From: Thiosymbion sp942492625 | Lineage (GTDB): Bacteria; Pseudomonadota; Gammaproteobacteria; Chromatiales; Chromatiaceae | Assembly: GCA_942492625.1 (NCBI GenBank) | Contig: CALOFM010000035.1 | Span: 42,426-106,425, forward strand | Direction: 5' to 3' | DNA length: 64,000 nucleotides | Shown here: positions 56,204 to 64,000 of the stretch, one piece after another | Numbering within the stretch: the first letter of the stretch is position 1 | Layout of the letters: every line of letters starts with the position of its first letter | Notes under the pieces: model-generated | Told to the model about the DNA's origin: nothing | The model's database searches: none | What the model saw: the letters and a program-made list of their open reading frames with translations, nothing else | Translations under genes and position numbers: made by a program

Positions 56204-59174
56204 ATGTCTTCGCTGTCTGGCGATCAAGTCCGAGTCTCCAGTCGAGACGGCCTCCGCGTCCTGCTCGACGGATTCAGCGCAGATCCGGAATCGGGAATTT
56301 CCAGCCGGATCCAAAAGGCAATTCACGTAGCCCGTGCGCTCCACCAACGCTCGTCCGAACTACAAACCGCCGAGGAGCGCAAGCAGCAGGATGCGCTCGA
56401 GCGTATGATGTCGAGCCCCCACGACAAGGCGACCATGGTGCAGATCACGGATCAGGCCCTGCGCTCCCGCCGTGCGGCGAGAGCGGCGGATCAACTCATC
56501 CACATCCTGGATGTGCAGGGAATCCCGCGCTTCTTTTCGGCTCTGGACAAGGCCCTGCTTCAGGGCTTTCGATCCTTTGGAGGCTATCTCCCGGGCGTGG
56601 CGGTGGCTTTAGTCCAAGAGAAGATGCGCGAGGAGACCGCCAACGTCATCTTACCGGCAGAGGATTGAGTATCTGATTGAGCACTTGCGCGCACGGCATC
56701 AGGCAGGGCTTCGTATGAACCTCAACCTCTTCGGCGAAGCTCTTCTCGGCGAGGAGGCGGCAGAGCAACGCCTCAAGACCTATCTGGAGGCCCTGCAACA
56801 TCCGGAGATCGAGTGCATTTCGGTCAAAATATCGACCATCTACTCGCAGATCTCACCGTTACCCTGCGAGGAAACAGTCGAAATACTCTGCGACCGCCTG
56901 GAACTTCTCTACCGCGAAGCGGCCCGAATGCGATACCGGCAACGCGACGGTGACGAGGTGGCGAAGTTCGTTTACCTCGACATGGAAGAATACCGGGATA
57001 TGCGCATCACCGCCGAGACCTTCATGCGTACCCTCGAGCGGCCGGGTCTAGAGCAGGTTCGCGCTGGCATCGCCCTGCAAGCGTATCTGCCTGATGCCTA
57101 CGCCGTGCAGCGGCGTATCAACGATTGGGCCAGATCACGCGTGGAGGGCGGGGGTGCCCCTATAACTGTGCGACTGGACAAGGGCGCAAACATGGAGATG
57201 GAGCGGGTTGACGCAGCGCTGCACGGCTGGCCGCAAGCCCCGTTCCGGACCAAAGGGGAAACCGATGCCAACTATAAACGCATGCTCCACGAAGGGCTAC
57301 GAGAGAAGAACATCGCCGCCTTCGGGGTGATGGAGTCTCTTCCCCAAGAGCCACGCCGCTCCCAGGACCGGCGCCAGGCAATTGGTCGGCCGGTGGACGA
57401 GGACTTAAGCCTCGACGGCTTCGTAAACGAGCCGGAATCCGACCCGGAAGTGTCCGAGGCCGTCGACTTCCTTGAGCTCTACCGACGCAGCGCCCTGTTC
57501 TTCCAGCGTCTAAAGACCATCAGCGCGCTACCCGCAGGCGTGGTCGCCGTGATTCCCCCCTGGAACTTTCCCATCGCCATACCCGCCGGCGGCGTAGGGG
57601 CGGCGCTGGCCGCTGGTGACTGCGTGATCCTTAAGCCTGCCTCAGACACGGTTTTGGTCGCCTGGGAGGTGGCCAAGTGCTTCTGGCACGGCGGCGTACC
57701 CAAGGAGGCACTTCAATTCATTCCCTGCGCCGGAAATGGCATCGGTGCCAAGCTCGCTGCAGACCCGCGGGTCGACGCCGTCATCCTCACGGGCGGCACC
57801 GAAACGGCGCAGCGCATGCTGGCGGCACGTCCGGAAATGCACCTTATGGCCGAGAAGGGCGGAAAGGACGCCACCATCGTCACCGCCATCGCAGACCGCG
57901 AACAAGCGATCAAGCACGTTATTCATTCGGCCTTCAGCCACAGCGGGCAGAAGTGCTCGGCAACCTCGCTGCTGATCCTGGAGGAAGAGGTGTATGACGA
58001 TCCGAATTTCCGGACAGCACTTCTCGATGCTGTTGCGAACCTGCCGGTGGGATCAGCCTGGGACCGGAACACCCGTGTGGGCCCCCTGATCCGCCCGCCT
58101 TCCGGTGTACTGGAGCGGGGCCTGAAGGAACTGGAGACGGGTGAGCACTGGGCAGTTATGCCCAAGCGAATGGAGCACAACCCCCAACTCTGGTCACCCG
58201 GGATGAAGTGGGACGTCAAACCAGGCGGCTTCACCTACATGACCGAGTTGTTCGGCCCCGTACTCGGTGTAATGCGAGCGCGGGACCTCCGCGAGGCCAT
58301 CGATCTGGTGAACCAGACCGGCTACGGATTGACCTCCGGGATCGAGAGTCTGGACGAACGCGAGCAACAGACCTGGAGCGAGCGCATTCGAGCCGGGAAC
58401 CTTTACATCAACCGCGTGACCACCGGTGCGGTGGTGCTGCGCCAGCCCTTCGGCGGCATGGGTAAGTCGGCGTTCGGTCCCGGTATAAAGGCCGGCGGGC
58501 CGAATTACGTCGCCCAATTTATGAACTTCGAAGACCGCAATGTCGCCCCCCTCCGACGTGGAACAGGTTCGGAAAGAGATCGTGAAGCCATTTCTGATCC
58601 GCTGCTTGCAGACTTCGCGGGGCGCCTGCTTCGGGATAACGCCCGTACCACCGGAACGACGCAGGATGAGACCGACCGCGTCTTCGCAGCCATTGCAAGC
58701 TACCAGCGGGCCGTGGAAGAGGAGTTCGGTTGCGAGCACGATCACTTCCGACTCCTCGGCCAGGACAACATCCGCCGCTACCTTCCAGTCGGAAACCTAC
58801 GGATCCGTCTGCACGTCGACGATAGAATGTTCGACCTGATCGCAATGGTGCCTACTTGTACGGAAGAAACCTTAATGCGCGAAGTCACCGAACCCAGTGT
58901 AGCAACGATCATGAAAGATAACCGCCACTTCCAAAAAGCCAAGTCCAAGCAGGGTGCCGGCATGCCGGCCTATAACTCATCTTTCCGGGCACAGCAAAGT
59001 TCCATCAAACCCTGCAGAATTTTGCCTTTTCCGCCGCCCTGGGTCTCCAGCAAGCGGAGCACCGTAAGATCAACATCGGGCTGGTCCACCTGGCCTGAGA
59101 CTTGGAGGCGACCCGCTGCATTCCTGTATACCGGCGCAAAGACAACTCCCACCGCACCGCAGCTGCCAGCATGA
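56204..59174 (+). pseudogene. putA: Proline dehydrogenase / P5C dehydrogenase (PutA), broken
   Basis: ATG 56204 (GGGAG upstream) starts a PutA N-terminus. After NVILPAED at about 56665 the frame shifts and resumes with RIEYLIEHLRARHQAG. The PRODH part then runs to K-R-M-L-H-E-G-L-R and jumps in frame to P-R-R-S-Q-D-R-R, losing the barrel end with its substrate-binding arginines. The aldehyde dehydrogenase part is good (PPWNFPIAIPAGG, MAEKGGKDA, catalytic Cys in HSGQKCSATS). The C-terminus follows homologues to about 58850 and then becomes unrelated up to the stop. Proline oxidation should be lost; P5C dehydrogenase might remain if expressed. Confidence 0.85.
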
Positions 59175-61258
59175 ATTCCACAAAGAAGGGTAAGGGTAGA
59201 ACCGATACCAAATCATCGTCGGCGACGAGGTCCGGAGCCTCATCGGACGTATTTACCGCGACGGTTGCGATCGTGCGAGACGAGTGGAAAGAAATGATCG
59301 GTTTTTCTGTTCAGTACATGGAGAGTAACGCTGCCGATGCTCAGACCGTCTTTGTCGATGAAGAGAGGATGCTGCTGGGCTACACCAATGCCGACGGAAG
59401 GCTGCAAGAACGGGCGATGCGGTTCTTCCACTTCAGCAATTGGGCCAATATTCCTGGTCGTATTATTGTCAACGATGATCAACGGATCCGAAGGAACGTT
59501 GACGATCAGGAGAAATCATTTGTCAGCGGATTCACCTTTATAGCGGACGCTTCTTTAACGGATGCAGACTATTTGGGATTAAGAATGGTCGAAGGAATGT
59601 TTATGCCGGAAGGAGATGGGTATTTCGTAGTGAAGGGTAACGGCATCGTTACTGAGCAGTTTGATACGGCCTACTATTTCATAACGCCGCATAGTGAGAG
59701 TCGAGAAATCACGGCTATTCAAGATGAAATGTGGGTATTCCCCATCATTTACGCCTTCTACATTGCCAGCGGTAACAATAAATTCCCCGAGTATAAATAC
59801 CGGGAAGGCATCCGAGGATTGACTCAGTGGTACCAAATGAAAAGCGTTCCAGTCATCGATCTACTCGAGCATCTTTGGGCGCAAGGGCCGCGACGCTGGA
59901 TGCCATTATATCACGGGCTAGCCCGAGTTATCAGTCACCTAGAATTAATCAACGTTGAGAAATGTATTTATGAGTTTTATCGTTGTCACGAGGAACCTTC
60001 CGCCCGCATTTTTGCCGTCCGTCTCTTAGGAGCCATGAAGACTGGGATTGCCGTACAGTATCTAGAACGGACATTTAGGCCGCAGTTAGGGATGGATGAT
60101 CAGATTGTTAAAGAAATCGACCATCAATTAGAAGGAATCATGTTATCAAAAGGCAATAAAATCAAAGGCTATGCGCCGATTTTCGGATTAACCAGGGTTG
60201 CCGATGATGTTTTGTCATCAATCAAGCGCTGGTCACAGTTAGGAGATCTGTTCGTACCTTACTGGGCTAGAGACGTTACCCGGTTGGCGAGAAACGTACT
60301 CATCCCGGACCAAAAGAGATTCGATTTGGGAGATACCCGTGTCATGGGCCTTAGCCGCACCCGATTTGAGCAGGATTTTGAGATCGAAGGGCACTCGTTT
60401 ACGACCCGTTTCACTCCCGACTTGGACGCACACTTGGTTACAATCGACTTGCTGGAAAATCCGGAAAGTCAACCGTTACTTCACCATAAATTCGGTTCCT
60501 TGCAATTAATGTTCTCCGATGACGACGCATGGCATATATCGGCCATGCAGCTCATCCGACTGGACCATGTCTTTGTAAATACGCTCAAATATGTGCTGCT
60601 GGTGATGGCCTTCCAGTACATTCAGTTTTTTCAAGCCTTCTCCAATTTACAGAAACTATCCATCATGATCGATCCGGCGGTGTTTTCATTCAATCCGAGC
60701 CCGTTTGATATTCTTACGTTCGGGCGATTTGGGATTGTTGCGCAAACGCAACACGTTCAAGAACATTTCGACTTCAAAGCAGCCAAAGTCCAACGGGACG
60801 GCGGGCGGATGATGAACTTGAGGTATATCGAAGTTCCGGCTACAAACCCGTCAAAAGCGCCGTTAACTATTTTTATCGAGGGACCGGAGCAGCACAGCGT
60901 CATTGTGGAACCCGTTATCTACGATGAGAGCATTCGTGTTGTGAAGGTTGATGAGGCCACGGAGAACCAATTGATCATCAACCTGCTCAACAAAAAACCG
61001 ATCGAGGTGGTTTATGTTGAAGAAGAGGATTTTGATCAGGCAAGAAACAAGGCATGGACTGGAGCCGGCAACATCCTGGTTCCGGTTACAGGAGCGCAAA
61101 CGCCACACAGCTTTACGATCCAGTCTGTCTTGATCAGCGGTATTTCTTGTGAACTTAAAGCTGAAAAGGCGTTTCGCCGAACTTTGGAGTCAGAACCGGC
61201 TATCAATTTTGAAGGACTGAACACGCAACGATTATCAGCATTAAGTCGTCGCTCCTGA
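59171..61258 (+). CDS. Unknown 695-residue protein in AT-richer DNA
   Basis: A long intact frame with clearly lower GC and different codon choice (many AAA, ATT, TTA, GAT) than its neighbours, implying transfer. After a basic Ser/Thr/Lys-rich N-terminus (about 35 residues) the protein has mixed alpha/beta sequence, hydrophobic stretches (WVFPIIYAFYIASG near 205; YVLLVMAFQYIQFF near 475) and a helical-repeat-like block (ARIFAVRLLGAMKTGIAVQY near 300). No catalytic motif or known domain is recognised. ATG 59171 overlaps the stop of the broken putA frame (ATGA); the ribosome site is weak, so the start is uncertain. An IS4 fragment follows immediately. Confidence 0.65.
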   Translation: MNSTKKGKGRTDTKSSSATRSGASSDVFTATVAIVRDEWKEMIGFSVQYMESNAADAQTVFVDEERMLLGYTNADGRLQERAMRFFHFSNWANIPGRIIVNDDQRIRRNVDDQEKSFVSGFTFIADASLTDADYLGLRMVEGMFMPEGDGYFVVKGNGIVTEQFDTAYYFITPHSESREITAIQDEMWVFPIIYAFYIASGNNKFPEYKYREGIRGLTQWYQMKSVPVIDLLEHLWAQGPRRWMPLYHGLARVISHLELINVEKCIYEFYRCHEEPSARIFAVRLLGAMKTGIAVQYLERTFRPQLGMDDQIVKEIDHQLEGIMLSKGNKIKGYAPIFGLTRVADDVLSSIKRWSQLGDLFVPYWARDVTRLARNVLIPDQKRFDLGDTRVMGLSRTRFEQDFEIEGHSFTTRFTPDLDAHLVTIDLLENPESQPLLHHKFGSLQLMFSDDDAWHISAMQLIRLDHVFVNTLKYVLLVMAFQYIQFFQAFSNLQKLSIMIDPAVFSFNPSPFDILTFGRFGIVAQTQHVQEHFDFKAAKVQRDGGRMMNLRYIEVPATNPSKAPLTIFIEGPEQHSVIVEPVIYDESIRVVKVDEATENQLIINLLNKKPIEVVYVEEEDFDQARNKAWTGAGNILVPVTGAQTPHSFTIQSVLISGISCELKAEKAFRRTLESEPAINFEGLNTQRLSALSRRS

Positions 61259-61262
61259 ACAA

Positions 61263-61802
61263 TTGCTTGGAAGCGAAGGCGGCAACACCTTTCGCCTGCC
61301 GCGTGGGGAGGCGTTGGCGCGGACCTTCGGGGAGCAGCAAAATGGTCCGACTTTGGCCCGTGGCTCGATTCTCTACGACATTGGCCACGGCTTGGTGGTC
61401 GATACCCGGGTGGCAGCGACTTGTGTTGGCGAGCATGAGTTGGCCATCGAGCATCTAGCCGCTGCACGCCCCGGTGATCTTCTGCTCTACGATCGCGGCT
61501 ACCCGGCCTTGTGGTTCTTTACGTTGCATCTCGCCAAGGGCGATGAGGATCCAGGTCGTTCCGGAAGTACAGCGGAGGGACGGCCGGGTTTCCAGCGCTT
61601 GGTTGCGGAGGTTGGACTGGATCATGTCGGGTTGGTGCTTGGCATTGAGATCTCGCGGCTGGCCCGCTCCTCGCGGGACTGGTACCAATTGCTGGAAGTG
61701 TGCGCCGTGTTTTCCACCCTCATCGCCGATGCCGATGGGCTGTATGATCCGACGACCTACAACGACCGGCTGCTGTTGGGATTGAAGGGAGTAAGCCACT
61801 GA
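61263..61802 (+). pseudogene. Chimeric remnant: IS4-type transposase piece joined to serine recombinase piece
   Basis: One frame encodes two unrelated fragments. Codons up to about 61530 read TFRLPRGEALARTFGEQQNG, then S-I-L-Y-D-I-x-H-G-L-V-V-D and PGDLLLYDRGYPALW, the catalytic middle of an IS4-family DDE transposase. From about 61545 it reads D-P-G-R-S-G-S-T-A-E-G-R-P-G-F-Q and L-D-H-V-G-L-V-L-G-I-E-I-S-R-L-A-R-S, the resolvase domain of a large serine recombinase, to YNDRLLLGLKG. Neither piece is complete. Confidence 0.75.
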
Positions 61803-61851
61803 AAATTCGTTTGGCGGCGGAAGACGGGGTGAATTCCTTTGTAGTACCGAC

Positions 61852-62430
61852 CTACCTCGTTGACGCCATTGTGATTTCTCTCACAATGGCACCATGTTTC
61901 TGCGCGCCAAGACCCGCAAGAAAGATGGCAAGGTCCACCGCTACGACAGGGATCAGATCGCAGAGGATGTCGAACAACTCCTCGGTAACTTGAGACTCGT
62001 CTCGTTGACTGCGACCTTGCTCATCCGCGAGAAATGCCTCAATGACCATGGGATGCAGCAAGTAGTTCTCGATCTCCCAGCACCGCAGAACGAAGATCCA
62101 TTTTCCGAATGGAAACCGAGCGGAGAAGCTCTCATCGTCTGTATCGAAGAAGGCATCCCAATTCGATCGGGCGGCTAAGCTATCTCGGTCGAGGATCCCA
62201 ACGCCATCGATGCCGTTGAGACGATCGTTTTCGACCTGCGTAATGACCGGGTTGCTCCCGCCGCCGAAATCATCTCCGGCTGCCTGAAACTCGACCTTGG
62301 CGCCACGGTCATTGAGCCAGCGTTCGGCCAGGATCTGAACGTCTTCCTCCGACTCCACGTAGACAAACCGCTTGGCGACGTAACGCCGCTCCGCAACATC
62401 CCCCGACTCCAGCTCCTTCAGACTCGCCAT
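61852..62430 (-). CDS. DUF4435 protein (AriB-like TOPRIM nuclease), probably truncated
   Basis: A 192-residue product with FVYVESEEDVQILAERWL (acidic TOPRIM-like start), VGILDRDSL (D-x-D) and a W-E-I-E-N-Y-L-L segment, as in DUF4435. Homologues are usually 250-300 residues; here the C-terminus ends close to the recombinase fragment, so the 3' end is probably lost. It lies 27 bases after an AAA ATPase fragment on the same strand, the AriA-AriB order of PARIS phage-defence systems. Confidence 0.65.
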   Translation of the reverse strand: MASLKELESGDVAERRYVAKRFVYVESEEDVQILAERWLNDRGAKVEFQAAGDDFGGGSNPVITQVENDRLNGIDGVGILDRDSLAARSNWDAFFDTDDESFSARFPFGKWIFVLRCWEIENYLLHPMVIEAFLADEQGRSQRDESQVTEELFDILCDLIPVVAVDLAIFLAGLGAQKHGAIVREITMASTR

Positions 62431-62457
62431 GACTCTCTCTCCTGTGTTCCTTGACCA

Positions 62458-62945
62458 TCAAGTCAAACCTTCCTCGATGATGTGTCCGCCCTTTCGCAAC
62501 CCTTCCTCCCGGATGTCATGAGCGAAGGCCGGAATCAGCTCCCTGGCATGGGTGCTGGCGATGATGGTCATCCCAGGATGATCGACCGCCAGTTGCTTGA
62601 AGACGGCGAGCACGCGGTGTTGCCAAATGGAATGCAGATGGATATCCAACTCGTCGACCAGGGGTTGCATCACGCCCCGATCCCAGTCCTTGACCTTCGG
62701 AATGTCCCGATAGGCGGAGAAGTAGAGGACGGTCGGCATGGTCAGGGGGTCATCTTCGAAGGCATCCGGGGTGCGGTCCATGTTGGAGCGCATCGCCGCG
62801 AGCAGATCCGCGACAAAGCTGTCGTCCGAAATGCGAGTCACTCGTCCTTCGCTCTCGGGATGCAACGTCGGAAGCGGGCTGTCCCCAATACGGGTCAAAC
62901 GCCCGCTGGCATGCCGCATGAATCCAAACAGGCTCCGGGCATGCG
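62458..62945 (-). pseudogene. AAA ATPase C-terminal fragment (AriA/OLD-like)
   Basis: The minus strand encodes about 150 residues ending with LVDELDIHLHSIWQHRVLAV (Walker B region of ABC/OLD-type ATPases, where D-E-L-D-x-H-L-H is typical) and G-M-T-I-I-A-S-T-H-A-R-E-L-I (switch His). The Walker A region is missing; at about 62945 the sequence changes to the helicase fragment. Together with the DUF4435 gene it is read as the remains of a two-gene defence system. Confidence 0.68.
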
Positions 62946-64000
62946 CACCGCAACCGGCTCATCGTCGACACCCATCTGGATCAAGTCCCCACCCGCAAGG
63001 GCGTCGCCTCCTGCGTCAACGTGCGCCACGCCTAGGAGATCGCCGGACTCTTCCGGGAGCGCGGCGTCCCCGCGCTCTCCGTTTCCGGCTCCATGCCGGT
63101 CGGGGAGCGGGAGAAGGTGCTGCGGGCGTTTGCAGATGGGAAGCTGCAGATGCTCTGCGCCTGCGACATCCTCAACGAGGGCTGGGACTGCCCGGACGTC
63201 GAGGTGCTGCTCATGGCGCGCCCGACCCTGTCCAAGATCATCTACATGCGGCAGCTCGGCCGCGGCACTCGCAAGGCAATTGGAAAAGAATCCCTGATCG
63301 TCTTCGACTTCGTGGACAACGCCCGGCAGTGCAACCAGCGCTGGAGTCTGCACCGCCTCGCCCGGACCCGCGCATACCGCCCCGGCCACCTGGTGCCGGC
63401 GCCCGAAGAACGCATCGCCGACGAGCAGACCGATGGCACATTGCCGCCGACCATCCTCAACCTGGGGATCTGGGCCGAGAACTTTGAGGAGATCGACATC
63501 TTCGACTGGCAGTCGATCTCTAAGGAGATGCTGCCCGTCGCCGACTTGGAGCTGGCCCTCGCCGCCTCCGCGGGCTACCTGCGCAACAAGATCCAGAAGG
63601 GCGAGCTGACCGCCGACCACACCCTGGAGATCGGCACCCGCCGTTATTTTTTCTCCGCAAGGACTGCAAGGCCGAGATTGCCAGGCAGTTCGGCCTGGAG
63701 CCCGTGACCACCGCCAACATCCGCAAGCGCTTCCGCGCCTTTTGCGAGGAAATGGACATGTTCGCCTCTTACAAGCCCGTGCTCCTGCGCTGCCTGCTGG
63801 ACGCGGTGGACGAGGACGGTGCCGTGCTCATCGCCGCCCTCACCCTCGCCTTCCGCGACTTCTACGCTGACCGCCACGCCAGGGGCCTGCCGGTCGAAAA
63901 GCCCAGAGCGCGTATGGCTCGGGTTGCGGATCTATCGGAAAGCGAGATCCAGCGCCTGATCCTGGAAATGCCGTTCCGGAAGTTCGCTCAGCGGGGGTTC
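62943..64000 (+). pseudogene. DEAD/DEAH helicase C-terminal half, broken and cut by window end
   Basis: From 62943 the frame reads helicase domain 2: CVNVRHA, then TAG at 63033-63035 where Glu is usual, EIAGLFRERGVPA, G-E-R-E-K-V-L-R-A-F, ILNEGWDCPDVEVLLMARPT and IYMRQLGRGTR (motif VI). Near 63646-63651 a T-run of six shifts the frame; afterwards LRKDCKAEIARQFGLEP and KRFRAFCEEMDMFASYKPVL continue to the edge. The N-terminal helicase half is absent. Homologues are type III restriction/UvrB-like helicases of about 700-1000 residues. Confidence 0.78.

Overview
The window looks like chromosomal DNA (roughly 60% GC by eye) from a proteobacterium, most likely a gammaproteobacterium. The basis is the gene content: heptose synthesis for lipopolysaccharide, FKBP and CAP-domain envelope proteins, a CDF transporter, Cfa, and a ProA/PutA pair. 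Intact housekeeping-type genes alternate with an unusual number of broken genes and fragments of mobile elements. This suggests a genome that is actively decaying or recombining, as in some host-associated or niche-shifting lineages. I cannot name the taxon. At least six genes carry one single-base indel in otherwise well-preserved coding sequence, so part of the damage may be sequencing or assembly error.

Layout. 1-9.0 kb: a methylmalonyl-CoA module. A sodium-pumping methylmalonyl-CoA decarboxylase operon (alpha partial, delta, biotin carrier, beta) is followed by methylmalonyl-CoA epimerase. On the opposite strand lie the GTPase chaperone MeaB and both methylmalonyl-CoA mutase subunits, the large one frameshifted. 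Together they would interconvert succinyl-CoA and propionyl-CoA, coupling decarboxylation to Na+ export. 9.3-13.1 kb: VapBC and methyltransferase remnants, then gmhA-hldE with a decayed hldD. 13.2-16.8 kb: nested junk made of an ABC-permease tail, an IS3 tail, a truncated DUF302-like gene, an IS1595 copy with a nonsense codon, and a REP-associated tyrosine transposase flanked by its own repeats. 16.8-20.6 kb: FKBP isomerase, a Gly/Pro-rich exported protein, an Old Yellow Enzyme and a CAP protein. 20.6-22.1 kb: IS110 and group II intron RT fragments fused to each other.

22.6-27.3 kb: amino-acid permease, alanine dehydrogenase, an archease-like gene and the RNA ligase RtcB. 27.4-32.7 kb: a copper/metal-handling cluster on the minus strand (CopA, CopZ, small MerR regulator, Met-rich lipoprotein, DUF4399, DUF411, DsbC-like, TMEM165/GDT1). 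32.7-34.4 kb: broken acr3, DUF4405 and histidine-kinase remnants. 34.4-42.3 kb: three exported proteins of unknown function, then a response regulator and a hybrid histidine kinase. 42.7-50.2 kb: EF-hand protein, CDF efflux, a fusion of a Clp1/GRC3-like kinase domain to an RNase Z-like metallo-hydrolase, a ClpC-type AAA+ unfoldase, a small unknown protein and an alcohol dehydrogenase remnant.

50.3-53.6 kb: a cfa plus geranylgeranyl-reductase-like operon and a divergent SDR. 53.6-59.2 kb: cupin fragment, DUF1622, proA and a broken putA. 59.2-61.3 kb: a 695-residue unknown protein in visibly AT-richer DNA. 61.3-64 kb: IS4/serine-recombinase chimera, remnants of a PARIS-like AAA + DUF4435 defence pair, and the broken C-terminal half of a DEAD/DEAH helicase running off the end.

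Most notable: the RtcB, archease-like and Clp1-RNase Z genes, which suggest an RNA repair or tRNA-processing capacity; the isolated AT-rich unknown gene; the three exported proteins next to a two-component system; and a large imperfect palindrome between mce and meaB.
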